NCBI GenBank assembly: GCA_946894095.1
Contig: OX335642.1
Location: 5,529,021 to 5,593,020 of the forward strand
Direction: 5' to 3'
Source: Incurvaria masculella
Lineage: Eukaryota; Arthropoda; Insecta; Lepidoptera; Incurvariidae
Length of the DNA stretch: 64,000 bases
In this document: positions 10,798 to 21,499 of the stretch, one piece after another
How the letters are laid out: the number at the start of each line of letters is the position of its first letter
Position numbering within the stretch: position 1 is the first letter of the stretch
Notes under the pieces: generated by a model
Databases searched by the model: none
Told to the model about the DNA's origin: nothing
Seen by the model: the letters and a program-made list of their open reading frames with translations, nothing else
Program-made: the position numbers and the translations under genes

Positions 10798-11835
10798 CTA
10801 CGCCACCCCCGAGCACGCCAAGACGTGACAGTAGGTACCATTTTGTTCGATAACTTTTTGCCATCTTGTAGGTAGGGACATGATCCCATTGCTATAGAAA
10901 TATTGGGACTTCTGATCAATGTACCGCGACCAGTGGTTTTGGCAGTCCTCTCGTGATGTTAACCTGACACTGCCTAAATAATTCTGAAGAGACCTAAACA
11001 GGTGGAAATCTGAAGGTATAAGGTCAGGACTATACGGCGGATGCATTAACACCTCCCAGCCAAACTCTCTTAGTTTTTGCTGAGTGGCTAAAGATGTGTG
11101 AGGTCTAGCGTTATCATGATGAAAAACCACACCCCTTCTGTTGATTAATTCCGGCCGCTTTCTCTCAACTTCTTGCTTTAATCTCATCAGTTGTTCGCAG
11201 TAGAGTTCAGAATCGATGGTCCTGCCTGGTGGTAACAGCTCATAATGAATGATGCCCTTCCAATCCCACCACACACACAGCATCACCTTGTTGCGAGTTA
11301 ACCCGGGTTTCGCCACAGTCTGTGAAGCTTGACCGGCCTTTGACCACGACCTTTTTCGCACGTTCTTGTCGTACGTGATCCACTTTTCATCACCAGTTAT
11401 CAGCTTCTTTAAAAATGGTTCGGTTTCATTACGTCGTAATAAAGAATCACAAATGAGTACACGGTTCATTAGGTTTCTTTCAGTGAGCTCGTGAGGTACC
11501 CAAATATCGAGCTTTTTTGTGTACCCAGTTTTTTTCAAATGCGCCAAAACTGTTTTGTGATCAATTCCTAGTTCTTCAGCTACGTCGTAACTACTGATAT
11601 GCCGATCTTGCTCCACTTTTTCACAAATGGCATCCATTTTATCCGTAATAGGGCGACCAGAGCGACGATCAAAATTTCCGGATTGAAAACGCTTAAACCA
11701 AATTTGTGCTACTCTCACAGACACTGCACTAGGTCCATAAACATCGCAAATTTTTTTCGCGGCTTGCGTTGCATTTTTACCTTTTTTGTAGTAAAATTTT
11801 AAAATGTATCGAATTTCTTCATTAGATTCACTCAT
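10798..11835 (-). CDS. Mariner-family transposase
   Basis: The 345-residue protein cuts and pastes its own element at TA sites in the nucleus. Length is normal for mariner. Residues 1-62 form the DNA-binding half, with paired helix-turn-helix segments ending in WFKRFQSGNFDRRSGRP. WVPHELT at 112-118 is the conserved linker motif. The catalytic triad is complete: D149 in GDEKW, D241 in HHDNARPH and D276 in SPDLIPSD. Exactly 34 residues lie between the last two, the DD34D signature. Overall wording is closest to the cecropia subfamily as I remember it. The ATG at 11833-11835 lies shortly inside the right terminal repeat, and the reading frame has no stop or frameshift. The last dozen residues, after EQNGTY, look unlike those of relatives and may be a slightly altered tail. 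Catalytic competence is inferred, not shown. Confidence 0.95.
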   Translation of the reverse strand: MSESNEEIRYILKFYYKKGKNATQAAKKICDVYGPSAVSVRVAQIWFKRFQSGNFDRRSGRPITDKMDAICEKVEQDRHISSYDVAEELGIDHKTVLAHLKKTGYTKKLDIWVPHELTERNLMNRVLICDSLLRRNETEPFLKKLITGDEKWITYDKNVRKRSWSKAGQASQTVAKPGLTRNKVMLCVWWDWKGIIHYELLPPGRTIDSELYCEQLMRLKQEVERKRPELINRRGVVFHHDNARPHTSLATQQKLREFGWEVLMHPPYSPDLIPSDFHLFRSLQNYLGSVRLTSREDCQNHWSRYIDQKSQYFYSNGIMSLPTRWQKVIEQNGTYCHVLACSGVA

Positions 11836-11988
11836 TTTGACAGTACGAAAAACAAATGAGAATCACACATTTTCTTAATTTGAATTTGGAATTATGTTCT
11901 TTAAAATTTAAACTTTCAATGATACCAAAACCAGCCAGATACAAATAGTATAGCCAAAGAGATTTTATTACAAGTTCATACATACTAT

Positions 11989-12014
11989 AATGCGAAAAGA
12001 CTTTTTCCCCGACC
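11989..12014 (-). repeat. Mariner right terminal inverted repeat
   Basis: This mirrors the left end, reading GGTCGGGGAAAAAGT on the minus strand, followed outward by TA. It sits on the promoter side of the transposase gene. Confidence 0.92.
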
Positions 12015-12349
12015 TATTATTATTATCCTCAATGAAATGAAAAATTCTGACAGTAGGAAATGGAAAAGCTTACAGTTTCCTATTTTTAAATTATCCTTGT
12101 GATTTTATGTAGTATTTATGTTCAAAGTTTGTGGTTTATGTGTTGGCTCGGAGTGGATGATTAGGCCAGGCAACTCGACTGCAAGCCAAGGCTTTAGAAT
12201 CAATTTTAAATTTAGCCCAACATTAATAGTCACAAATCTAACCTTTACATATATTGTACATTGACTTTTATAAAGTTATTAAGGTCATAACTTTTGTGAG
12301 TGAACCTATGAATGTGTTACATTACAAAACTGTAATGAACACTAGAAAT

Positions 12350-12620
12350 ATTTTTCCCGCTATGCGGCTTCTTCATTCGACACTAAATTAATAGTTGACA
12401 AAATTCTTCCAATAAGCACAAAACTATAATTAGTAGTAGAATGTTTTTTTCCGGTAGGCGGCTTCTTGTTTCGATACTAAACGTTAACGAATAGTTGACG
12501 AATATATTCCTGCAGGCAGCTTCCAGATCTGACATTAAATACCTGCTAGGCGGATTCTTCAATCGACACTAAGCTCTAAAAATAGTTTATAAAGGACGGT
12601 AGACCACTTCTCAATTCGAC
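12350..12620. repeat. Diverged tandem repeat
   Basis: A motif resembling TAGGCGGCTTCTTCATTCGA then ACTAAA recurs at about 12362, 12454, 12513, 12546 and 12605. In the first two units it is followed by AATAGTTGAC and TTCC. Spacing is irregular (about 30 to 90 bases) and units are diverged, so this is an old local amplification. Confidence 0.55.
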
Positions 12621-12624
12621 AAAA

Positions 12625-13477
12625 AATATGTGTTTTCAATTGGGGGCTATATAAATCTCCTTTCAAAAATATTGAATACTCGGCGTATAAATAAACCTTA
12701 GATTTCGTTTAAGAAAATCGAAATTAAAATTATATTAATAGAGTACAAACCTTATAAAAATATTTTAGGCACCCGCCCATCTGCGCTTTAGAGCTAGTGC
12801 GGAACAACTTAAATCATATCGATCTTTTCGGGCGGACGTGTCAGGCCACCAATGTTGACTCCTATTGGCTCGATAGTGTATCGAAAACGGAGGGCAGTGT
12901 AAACGAAAACGCTAACCATTATGTGCTGGATGTACTATAGTCTGCGTGCGATGATGAAGCGCTTTACGCGGCGGCGCGTTACGTTAATTTTACCCAAATT
13001 GAATCGGGGTCGCCCGGGAAAGGTACGGCCTCATTACGACCTATATGTATTTTAGTAAAATGTGTTATGCACAACATATAAAGATCACATAATGAAAACT
13101 CTAATTAATAAAAGTGTTTTTTCAATGAAAAAAGTATGGGTGGCTGTGCTGAGAAAAGCCAAGTCCGCCATGGTGGCACCATACCAGCGCATTTTGCGAA
13201 CTATCGCTGAGCTATCAAGATAGTTTAAATTACGTTTGAAGACTACATCTTGCCAAGCTGGTAAGTTTAATACATCATGTACAAGTTCTTTTTTTGGCAC
13301 GGATTAATTGTCTGAGTTTTTAGATAATGCGGTAAAAGAGTCTATAAAAAAAATGATTGGCTTTCATGATTTCGTATGAAGAACTCAGTTTTACGGATAT
13401 ATATTTTTCTTTGCAGCAAGAAATTACAGAAAACCCAATATTAATTCGCTATAAGATGGGTTCAAAGTTATCGAGGT
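12625..13477. other. Unique-looking non-coding DNA
   Basis: The part from about 12770 to 13060 is richer in G+C and CpG than its surroundings and contains an inverted CCAAT box (CTATTGGCT). No exon could be identified. It may be promoter-like, but nothing decisive is visible. Confidence 0.35.
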
Positions 13478-13820
13478 CTTTTTAGGGTTCCGTACCCAAA
13501 GGGTGAAAACGGAAACCCTATTACTAAGCCTCCGCTGTCCGTCCGTCCGTCCGTCCGTCCGTCCGTCCGTCCGTCCGTCCGTCCGTCCGTCCGTCTGTCC
13601 GTCTGTCACAGGGCTGTATCTCATAAACCATAACAGGTAGGAAGCTGAATTTTCACAGATTATGTATTTATTTTGCCGCTATAACAACAAATAGGTGAAA
13701 TTATAAAATAATAATAATGAAAGGGGGGCCCCATCCAAAAATCCTATTTTTTTTTGTAAATCTTGTGCGATGGTACGGAACCCTTCGTGTGCGAGTCCGA
13801 CTCGCACTTGGCCGGTTTTT
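13478..13820 (-). repeat. Hairpin-ended repeat with (ACGG)n, full length
   Basis: This is a complete minus-strand copy of the family described at 31584. In window orientation it opens with TTTAGGGTTCCGTACCCAAA, passes a long (GTCC)n tract and ends GTGCGAGTCCGACTCGCAC then TTGGCCGGTTTTT. Both terminal hairpins are intact. The tetranucleotide tract is longer than in any other copy here. Confidence 0.88.
13537..13605 (-). repeat. (GTCC)n microsatellite inside repeat
   Basis: About 17 tetranucleotide units, GTCC in window orientation (GGAC/ACGG on the other strand), with a few CTGT interruptions near the right end. It is a standard internal part of this repeat family, so its length differs between copies. 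Confidence 0.92.
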
Positions 13821-15794
13821 ATAGTATTATTTTATATTCTAAAGGGCAGCCCCATTTAAATTGCGCATCATGATAAATATTTACGTACAAACGAGTGTTA
13901 TATAAGTGTAATTAGGTATAGAATATACATTTATAAATGAGTCGAAAGAAGAAATTAGTCATAAATCTTCGCCTTTGTACCACATTGTTGACATTAAAAG
14001 TACTCTTGAATGTCCTTAGATCTTTAATTTTTTTAGCATATTTTACACGTATCCAATGTTTTCAATGGTAAGACTTTTTTGCAACGTCCGTCGATTTTTT
14101 TTTTGCTTGGGAAAATAAAAAAAAAATCTTAAATTTTCACTTTTATAATGCAAGCAATTGCAGCAATTTAGATTAATTTTACGCGTGCATGCCAAAAAAA
14201 AAAATGGAAATTCTTCCTTAATTCAGAAGATACTAATTTATTATATAAATTTAATATTTATAAAATTTAACTAGACCAGAAAATTCACGACTATAATTCA
14301 AGCGGCACCGTTCGTCCTTTGAATATTTTAACATTTGTTAAAACCAATGTTATTCCTACAGAAAACTAAAATGATTAAATTTGTAAGACATTCACCACTG
14401 CAAAACCGTACCTTGCAGCACAGCAATTAGCTTGTAACATTTCGCCTGACACTTGCCGGGGAGAATTTTTGTGTCGATGGGAAAAGCGATAAGAGAAAAT
14501 ACAAAAGAAATCACCATAAAAATATGGCTACTTTTCCATCAAGAATCATGCAATTTTCCTCAGGAATTTATTTGATGCCGCGCGAAATGATTGCTTCACG
14601 GAAAACCTTTTGTACATCCGCCTCGAATGCAAACACGTCTTTGCAATAACTGGAAAGCACAATGGAGTTATTAAGGAAAACAACAGTTCGCTGATCGGGA
14701 GACGAAATTTCTTGGCAAAACATCATTGCCGAGAATACATTTCCACTTAGCTACGAAAAGGGAAAATTTCTTTATAGTTCGTTCATTCGAGCTAAGGAAC
14801 GATCAGCCCCTGTACGTATTGAAGTCAACAGGAGTTCAACTCACAGATGAGAGTGAATATTTTGTATTGAATTATAGCACTCTAATTTGGATAAATAGAA
14901 ACGGACAACACTAAGGTGATTCATGAAAAAATATTTCACGCAAGTTGCTGACATTTCATGAGTAAGAAAATCTAAGTATTTACCAATCTCATGCAGGTAT
15001 TAACAGTTAAAAAACATTTGGAAGATTTAATAGTTCAGCTTGAATCCCATTCAGCTGGTACGGCGCATTAGAAGATTGAAGTCGCCGAATACAATCCGGC
15101 TACAATCGTCCACGCGCACGGAGCCGCAAATACTACTTCCAATTCGTTCTTAATCCATCCCTTAGCTGTATCGCAGTAACCTGAATGGATCACGCAATTC
15201 ATTGTTTAGTTTGCGGAGTTCTGAACAAATGGGAACAGATTCGGATACTTGTGTACGGTCGGCAGACATTTAAATGGGTCACGTGTGGTTAAATACCCTA
15301 CTGGTACTAGTATATGCTTTGCACGATACGCGCGATCGCCGACAGTTCACTTTTGGCTCAAAATCACTCAATCCTACCCGGCATTGCCTTAGTGAGACGC
15401 CAAACACGTGGCAATTGAGTCGACCATTCGCTTCTCGTGAAGGCTTACAGAACAGTGTGTCTATCTAAATTTGCTTTGTCATAGGCACAAAAATTCCTCC
15501 CGGAAGTACATTTTCGATCTGTCGCAGCACTGACAGTTCCGAAAGATTAATGACAGCTGTCAATGTTAGATGGAAAGGCATAGGACCTTTATATGGATCT
15601 CCAGAAAACTAAACGCTAAATTTGATTATTTTAGTTACGATGTTTTTCATATCATCTTTGAACGCTTGTTCAGTTATAGACTTAATAAAACACCAGGCAT
15701 ATAGAAATATCTAAGGATATCTGCACTGTAGCTCGGTAGTACTTGTTAACAACCAATTCCGATATTTCAAACGATGGCTAGTTATATTATTCAC
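13821..15794. other. Non-coding stretch
   Basis: No gene is recognised. From 13960 to 14400 the DNA is AT-rich with A and T runs. From about 14400 to 15540 it is more balanced and unique-looking. Short frames there (up to about 64 codons) do not resemble any family I know. Confidence 0.4.
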
Positions 15795-16000
15795 TGGACA
15801 TGGATGTGTAATACTACACGCACTGTCATGATAGCACAACACACCTAATGGGAACTACATGCCATGCCAGATCTTTTCTTTTATTGCACGGCTACATTGA
15901 ACTGGATGGAAAACATGGACAATTTGTATTGCCGCTTTGACCATCTTTCATTCAGTGTGATGTCCTACAATTTTACATATGTGGAGTCGCCCCTTGCGAC
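15795..16000 (-). repeat. SINE copy, head missing
   Basis: It opens with the tail block GGACATGGATG and runs through GGCTACATTGAACTGGATGG, CATGGACAATTTG and GCCGCTTTGACCATCTT, matching the minus-oriented SINE body. It breaks up after about 15980, so the tRNA-type head is not recovered. Confidence 0.7.
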
Positions 16001-16182
16001 ATGCGCGGGAAAAAATTACTGCACGTCATCATCAATCATTCATTGAAAGAAAGACGGTCGAAACGGCAACGTGGTTAAAAAATGATTACTTTTAATAATT
16101 TATTATAAAATGGTATCATGTGCAGTTCTATGTGACCCTAGAAAAGTAAAGTCATGCTCCTGGCATGGCATGATGCCACCAT

Positions 16183-16478
16183 GCAGCTTGTTGCTCCGGA
16201 GCTTGGCAAATTGCGTTGCATGCCAGAGGTCATGGGTTCAAGTCCCCTGCCCGTTCATGCAATACTTTCTTTCTCTTTTTAAGTCGGAATCAATTTAAAA
16301 CCGAAGATCCCCTTCCCCTACTAGGTGGTTAATTTTGCCCAGGTTGATCCCATCGAATTGGATGAAAAGATGTTCAAATCTAGTTCAATGTAGCCGTGCT
16401 CATACAGGAAAGGTAATTATGGTGTGGTGTATTATTAGACATCCAGCTCCAGTAGAGACATTTAAAAAAACACAATTT
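16183..16478 (+). repeat. tRNA-headed SINE, altered head
   Basis: The B box GGTTCAAGTCC and the following CCCGTTCATGC are clear. The A-box side is diverged (GCTTGGCAAATTGCG). The body continues through CCCCTACTAGGTGGTTA, GATCCCATCGAATTGGATG and CAATGTAGCCGTGCTCATAC to a shortened end at ACATCCAGCTCC. The 3' end seems to have lost about 40 bases. Confidence 0.72.
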
Positions 16479-16479
16479 T

Positions 16480-17045
16480 CGAACGACGGTCAAATTACAA
16501 TCAACATCTGAGTTGAGAATTCTCATGTGTGAGGTCTCATTTTACTAAAGTAAACTAGCACAAAGTGCTCACGTTAGACATCTGATAAAACTTCTAAAAT
16601 AACATAAATCTAGTAGGTAACCGAAAAGTTGCGAACCCTACTTACTGAGTTCATGGCTGGCCCTTTATCGATTAAGATACAGTCATTGTCAGAAGTGGGT
16701 TATCACTTTAGGGAAGACTCCTTCGGTAGTGATAGGATGAAGCCTCGGAATAAATCCAGAGAAATCTGGGATAGTTAAACGAAAGCACATGATGATTACA
16801 TAAGTAACGAAAAAAATAAATAAATGTGATAAAATACAGATAATTACATTCTTTAAGAATAGCATTTTCGTTGGATTGATACAGGAAAAAAGCGCTATTC
16901 TTGGTTGAGTGAGAAGTGGGCCGAATAGCAAATTTGGAAGATATCTGTCTACCCATCTAAATTGAAAATACAATTTTAATACCTACTTAACAAATATCTC
17001 TGTGCCATATTTGTTTACACCTTGAAGATTTGTAAACATGTTCAT
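16480..17045. other. Non-coding stretch, nothing recognised
   Basis: The longest frame (minus, 16689-16973) encodes a Phe- and Ile-rich peptide of 94 residues with no recognisable domain. I treat it as chance. Confidence 0.4.
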
Positions 17046-17049
17046 TAGC

Positions 17050-17245
17050 TGCAGTACCTAGCTCCGCTCGGGATAGCATCGTTCTGGACTAATGCATGGC
17101 TGATTTTTGGGATAAGATAATAATAATATATGATAATCCGCGACATACCCTACCTATCTAACAATTTTAACGGAAATCGGTTCAGCCGTTATGACGTTAT
17201 TAAAGCTTCATCATCCAACAGTCTTATTCAGAGTGAACCTGTCAA
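17050..17245. repeat. Possible RTE-type 3' remnant
   Basis: The blocks GCTGCAGTACCTAGCTCCGC and ACGGAAATCGGTTCAGCCGT are wording I associate with the 3' regions of RTE-like elements in insects. The first block recurs at about 61444 (TCTGCAGTACCCAGTTCCGC). Only fragments remain. Confidence 0.4.
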
Positions 17246-17609
17246 CATTTAGTGCGGGATTATCACCGGACTAATTATACCAAAAACTCTGAATACGACG
17301 GCAACTATTTAAAACTTTCCTAATTATATCCAAACACGCAGTTAATTTGTGAAAAAAACTATAGATTAAACACATGTTTAATAATGTCATCAGCATTTTG
17401 TGTAAGGAAATCGATAGCAATGTATTTTAGGTGGAAAAAGCAGCCCAGGTTATCCTAGAAGAGACCAAAGTTGTGAATCCTAACAAGTCGACTAGTTTGC
17501 GCTGGTGTGTTCTGGATTTGTTATTTTTCTGCATGCGCGTTGGTCTAGTTAGCTCAGCATCATTTCTTAGAAATAATATTTGGATATATACGTATGTGTC
17601 TAAGAGTCG

Positions 17610-17835
17610 TTGTGCTATACGTGTACGGTCGTATTCAAAAGTCCAGGAGATTGCTTTGATGCGCTCGCATTGCGCGGAGGTGAAGCGGGAGGAAGGGACA
17701 GCACTGCGCGCGCGGCTTGCGTTAGGACGCCCCACCTGAAGACCGGTCGTCAGGAGAAGGGGCACGCCGCATGTGCAAAAAAAAACCGACCGTAGGGTGC
17801 TACTGGACTTATGTCGTCGATGGTACTTAGTGATA
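17610..17835. repeat. Dispersed repeat pair, copy 1
   Basis: This matches 21055-21260 through blocks such as CGTATTCAAAAGTCCAG, ATTGCTTTGA, GCGGAGGTGAAGCGGGAGGA, CGACCGTAGGGTGC and TACTGGACTTATGTCG. The two ends are loosely complementary: AAAAGTCCAGGAG near the left, CTACTGGACTTATG near the right. That would suit a small DNA transposon with short, imperfect terminal repeats. The overlapping frames on both strands (up to 112 codons) are shadows of this GC-rich repeat. Confidence 0.65.
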
Positions 17836-18044
17836 ATCGTGCAGTTGCCAAGATAGGGTTCCTATATGCTACGCATCACAGACATGCGCGGTTGGTCTTA
17901 TAATTAATTTACCGTGTCACCGATCTGATCATGACGTATGTCGTGACGTGACATATGTCATAGACAGTATGCTGTGACCATAGTCGTGTTTGTTTTTTTT
18001 TTTTTCTTTCTACTTTGTGGTGTGAAGCTAGCCTGAAGCTGTCT

Positions 18045-18368
18045 ATCTTAATTGTCGCGTCTCCGTTTCAGCTTGTGCGAAAATGCTTTCGTATGTCTGT
18101 TCGGCATCCAGCTGTTCTCCTCAACAGGTCACATTCCTCAATTGATTATAGTAAAATCTGCAGTTCAATAATAAAATAGAATTCGATTGTCGATTCAGTT
18201 TATGTCACAAACTCTTTGTTTTGTGGCAAGACCTAGTGGTTAGGTAAGTAACAAGTGAAAAAAATACGAGAACTATAACAGGGTTTTATTTTAAGGTGCG
18301 CGGTGAACATTTATTCAGTTTTAAGCTGTGCGAAGACATACTTGCGAGGCCTACAGCTCAGAGAGTCA
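18045..18368 (+). repeat. Dispersed repeat of about 300 bp, copy 1 of 4
   Basis: It shares ordered blocks with 44205-44512: GCGTCTCCGTTTCAG, TTCGTATGTC, AGTTCTCCTC-type text, AAGGTG(C/T)G(C/T)GG, then TTTATTCAGTTTTAAGCT and CTACAGCTCAGAGAG. Minus-oriented partial copies lie at 45625 and 50942. The class is unknown. No reading frame is conserved between copies, so it is probably non-autonomous. Confidence 0.7.
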
Positions 18369-18805
18369 CGAGTAAAAATTGTTTTAAAAAACCGTGTTCT
18401 GGTAAAAAGGTGTATCCCATCCCACTTCCAACCGTGATTGTACCACGGCATGGCTCCAAGCGTCGTGTTCCGATTATCAATTCAGACCGCGTAAAGGGTT
18501 GGTCTGGCAGAACTTTTGCGTGGGTGGTTTTTCGCGAATTAATTACCGGGCGAATCGAGTCGATACTACCCTTTTTGAATTTTATACAAATACTTGTTCA
18601 TCGGGAAGGTCCTAGCACTTATAAATCGAAGGGTCTTTAGTGACCATTCTCTCAAAATCGATAATTTGGGTTCGAAAGCCAATTTCACCTTTGCTACGTC
18701 GTATTTACACATATAAGTTGAAATGCGCATCAATGATAATGGGGGTATTCTCATCGTTCGTATCTTATGTTAATCTGTTTCCCCTTTCCCACAGATAATT
18801 CTAAC
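18369..18805. other. Non-coding stretch, nothing recognised
   Basis: A plus-strand frame of 114 codons (18296-18640) crosses the end of the previous repeat into this stretch. It shows no recognisable domain, so I do not call it a gene. Confidence 0.35.
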
Positions 18806-18945
18806 AGGGTTGCTACCATCACATGAATTGAAAGATGTATAAAGCGGCGAAAAAAAATTCTTATTTTCACCGATATGTTTTTATCCGAAAGAATAGGGTG
18901 CAATGCCAGGACTTGCCCTTATGTCTCCGTTATGTCCGCAACATA
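18806..18945. repeat. Two SINE scraps in opposite orientation
   Basis: The first part (GGGTTGCTACCATCACATGA to about 18870) matches the SINE body in plus orientation. The second (about 18885-18945, CAATGCCAGGACTTGCCC) matches a neighbouring body segment in minus orientation. This implies a small local inversion or two overlapping insertions. Confidence 0.45.
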
Positions 18946-20227
18946 GCGGATGCTGTTCATCTGTAAACTTTAAATTGTAAGTGCATACGTCGAATAACAG
19001 TGACAATTTAAACAAACATAGATATTGAATACATATTTTGTAAAGCTACACTAGAAAACAGATGTTAACTGTATTTTGCTAAAGTATTTTCTAGTTTCAT
19101 TAGCACTACAGTACTGTAAAATTATAAACTGTAAAATTAATTGCTGTCAGAAAAGCCATTTGGTTCCGATAGTCAACATGATCTAGTAAAATCGTGTATG
19201 AAAGACTTAGAGCCGAGTGCACGAAAGGAAAAAAAATCAAAATCAACGTCAACGTTTGATTAAACACGTCACTATATAGGTTTGAAATATTTGTTTTGGT
19301 CGTGATCTACTTTTACCTAAAAGTCGTTTTGTAAGTAAACATTTCGTAAAACCTACCAAATCAAACACTATGCGCATTGTCTGCTTTGCGGACATGTTGC
19401 ATCCTCCTCATCACGGAGGCCTGTCTTTTTCTTCGAAACATAGAAGATCCCAGAGCGCAATAGCACGGTTTTGCACCGTGCCCGCGTATGAGTTAGTCCC
19501 GTCGGGAAGGGCCACTTTAACACTTTGTTCCAAAGACTTAAGTTTTGTCATCTCTGTTTACTTTTCCACTCTTACGTACAGTCTGCGAACTAAGGAAATA
19601 CCCAGTTAACACGTTCGTTGCGCAACTCATATATTTTATTAGCGGAGTAGGTTGTATTATTTACGATTTAACGCCGGAAGAACGTTAACGATGGTTTCCC
19701 CTAACGCTTAGATCAATAAAAAGGGGCCTCATTTTACCAACAATAAAATGTGTTAGTAGCTTACAGTCGCGGGCTGTGCCTGGTAACACTGGATCGATTT
19801 CAGCTTGACAAGCCGCAAACATTCCTATTTTCTTGGGAGAAACCTTTTCTTGGGAGGAATTTTTGGATAGGTTTTTTTTACTTATTTTTTCTAAACTTGT
19901 ACATTCTCTAAAATTAACTATTTGTTTTTACATAAATACACTACCAAGATTTAACAAAATATGAATTTACTAATTCTAGCTGACTGGTTTTGTTAACAAT
20001 CACAGATTTATTTTCAATTAATTGAATATGATCTGAATTTGGGCAGTTTTATTTAATAATCAAATTCACGATGTACAGAAACCAGTAATACTCGTAATAG
20101 CCAAATGAGTTATTTATTGCTGACTGCAAATGGTTGCGTTAAAATATTATATATCACTGGGTACTTAAAATACCCTATCACAGGAATAAAGGCGTATGTA
20201 TGGAAGTACGTCTCGTTGAGCTGATAT
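18946..20227. other. Non-coding stretch, nothing recognised
   Basis: The stretch is mostly AT-rich. The patch 19370-19600 is more balanced and carries a 79-codon plus-strand frame without recognisable homology. No repeat was recognised. Confidence 0.4.
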
Positions 20228-20340
20228 CCGGCTCGTAGACTAATGGCGCGGAGACTTGCCTTTCATACCAGAGGTCTGGATTCCAATCCTTGCCCCGTTC
20301 ATGCACCTTTTTCTTTCTCTTTCCTTGACGCAGGGAAAAA
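20228..20340 (+). repeat. SINE head, truncated
   Basis: A clear tRNA-type head: GGCTCGTAGACTAATGGCGC, then a B-box-like GGATTCCAATCC and CCGTTCATGCACC with the pyrimidine-rich TTTCTTTCTCTTT block. The copy ends just after this, losing the whole body. Heads without bodies are unusual for 5'-truncating retroposition and suggest a later deletion. Confidence 0.65.
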
Positions 20341-21054
20341 TATCAAAGAAACAAACTGTACACTCGTTACTAAGCGGAAACAGGACTCAAAACATGAAAA
20401 ACAGTCAATTAAAAAAAAATCTTATCTCAACATGCAAAAGGTCTTCAAAAATAAACATAATAATCTGATCTTAAAACTACACATTTTTATTTTTTTGTAA
20501 CTGTTTCAAACAGGAGTTATGAAAATTCCAAACAGAACGTCATTTACTTTATAATAAAATTCTCTTGAGACCCACCAATTGTTAAGACATGAATTTTTAA
20601 TTCATGTTTCTACAGTGCGGGAAGTAATAAATTAGGTATTTCTTGCCGCACGATATTATATTTCTTGGGTCTTGTTTCCTTAAAAGATTGGCGCCAGGCT
20701 GGAATTGAAGCGGTAAGCAAGGTTGGTAGTCAGTGCCTCTACCAAATCCGCCACTTGTTCCATTTCTTCGAATGTTTCTACATTCCCTCGGCTGACCAGT
20801 ATTTATTGTTTCCAAATACTATCGGATCTGGCGTGGGACGAATTTTCCTGTTCCGAGCTTGTTCCGAACGTAACGATGTTTTTTTATAAAATAATGTCCG
20901 ATTTCCAAGACCCAAAACACATGGCGAATGCGCGCCCCACCAGGTAAGAAAGTATGGGAGTGGCGACTGAAACTATCGTATAGCGGCAGCTTGCGTAGCC
21001 TCGTATTAGTGATGACACACTGCGGGTACTTATGTTGTACGGTTTCGGATTCAG
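20341..21054. other. Non-coding stretch, nothing certain
   Basis: Overlapping short frames on both strands at 20597-21181 share no recognisable domain. On the minus strand around 20700-20750, GGTAGAGGCACTGACTACC followed by CTTCAATTCC is faintly tRNA-like but does not fold convincingly by eye. Confidence 0.35.
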
Positions 21055-21260
21055 AACGCGAAAGATCAAATGTACAGTCGCATTCAAAAATCCAGTAGCA
21101 CATTCCAACGCTATTGCTTTGAAGCGCTCGCATCATGCGGAGGTGAAGCGGGAGGAGGGGATCGCACCGCCCGCGCGGCATGCGGGCGGTGCGGGGGGCA
21201 AACCAAACACGACCGTAGGGTGCTACTGGACTTATGTCGACGATGGTACGTTGCGCTAAA
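21055..21260. repeat. Dispersed repeat pair, copy 2
   Basis: Partner of 17610-17835. It includes TACAGTCGCATTCAAAAATC, GCGGAGGTGAAGCGGGAGGA, a GC-rich centre and GACCGTAGGGTGCTACTGGA. The copy is better preserved at its left end than the partner. CpG is abundant in its centre. Confidence 0.65.
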
Positions 21261-21499
21261 TGGCGTCATATGCAGAGCCTGTCTTACGAGTCACAAATCA
21301 AGTTATCAGCACAGCCACCCATACCGGTTTTTCATAAAAAAACTTATCGAAAACTGATAGGATCATGTATGCCGCAGGTTTACATCATTGAATAGAGCAG
21401 GCATTTGAGGGATACATTAAATCGTCCGTCCACGATTTTTTATATTTATGTAGATATACATATTTTCAATCCATTTATAGTATTTCATATTTCTCATGT

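Larger units (their letters stand above)
10610..12014 (-). mobile_element. Mariner transposon, apparently intact
   Basis: This 1,405-bp element has terminal inverted repeats: GGTTGGGGAAAAAGT at the left and, reversed, GGTCGGGGAAAAAGT at the right. They match at 23 of the first 26 positions. A TA dinucleotide stands directly outside each end (10608-10609 and 12015-12016), the duplication expected of Tc1/mariner elements. It encodes one minus-strand transposase that fills most of its length. Size, ends, TA duplication and an uninterrupted gene all agree. The ends differ from each other at three positions, so it is not brand new, but it could still be active. Confidence 0.95.

Noticed and set aside
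13537..13605. A CRISPR array or coding repeat (a DGRTDGRT-type peptide)
   Set aside because: It is a plain tetranucleotide microsatellite without spacers, present in several copies of one repeat family; the repetitive peptide is a by-product.
16689..16973. A 94-residue membrane-protein-like frame
   Set aside because: Composition is Phe/Ile/Leu-rich, as AT-rich DNA gives by chance; no domain, no conserved neighbour, and a second overlapping frame is equally long.
17427..17765. Overlapping frames of 112 and 102 codons on opposite strands
   Set aside because: They lie largely on a dispersed repeat (partner at 21055) whose copies do not keep either frame.
18296..18640. A 114-residue basic protein
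   Set aside because: It begins within a dispersed repeat and runs into unrelated DNA; no recognisable motif.
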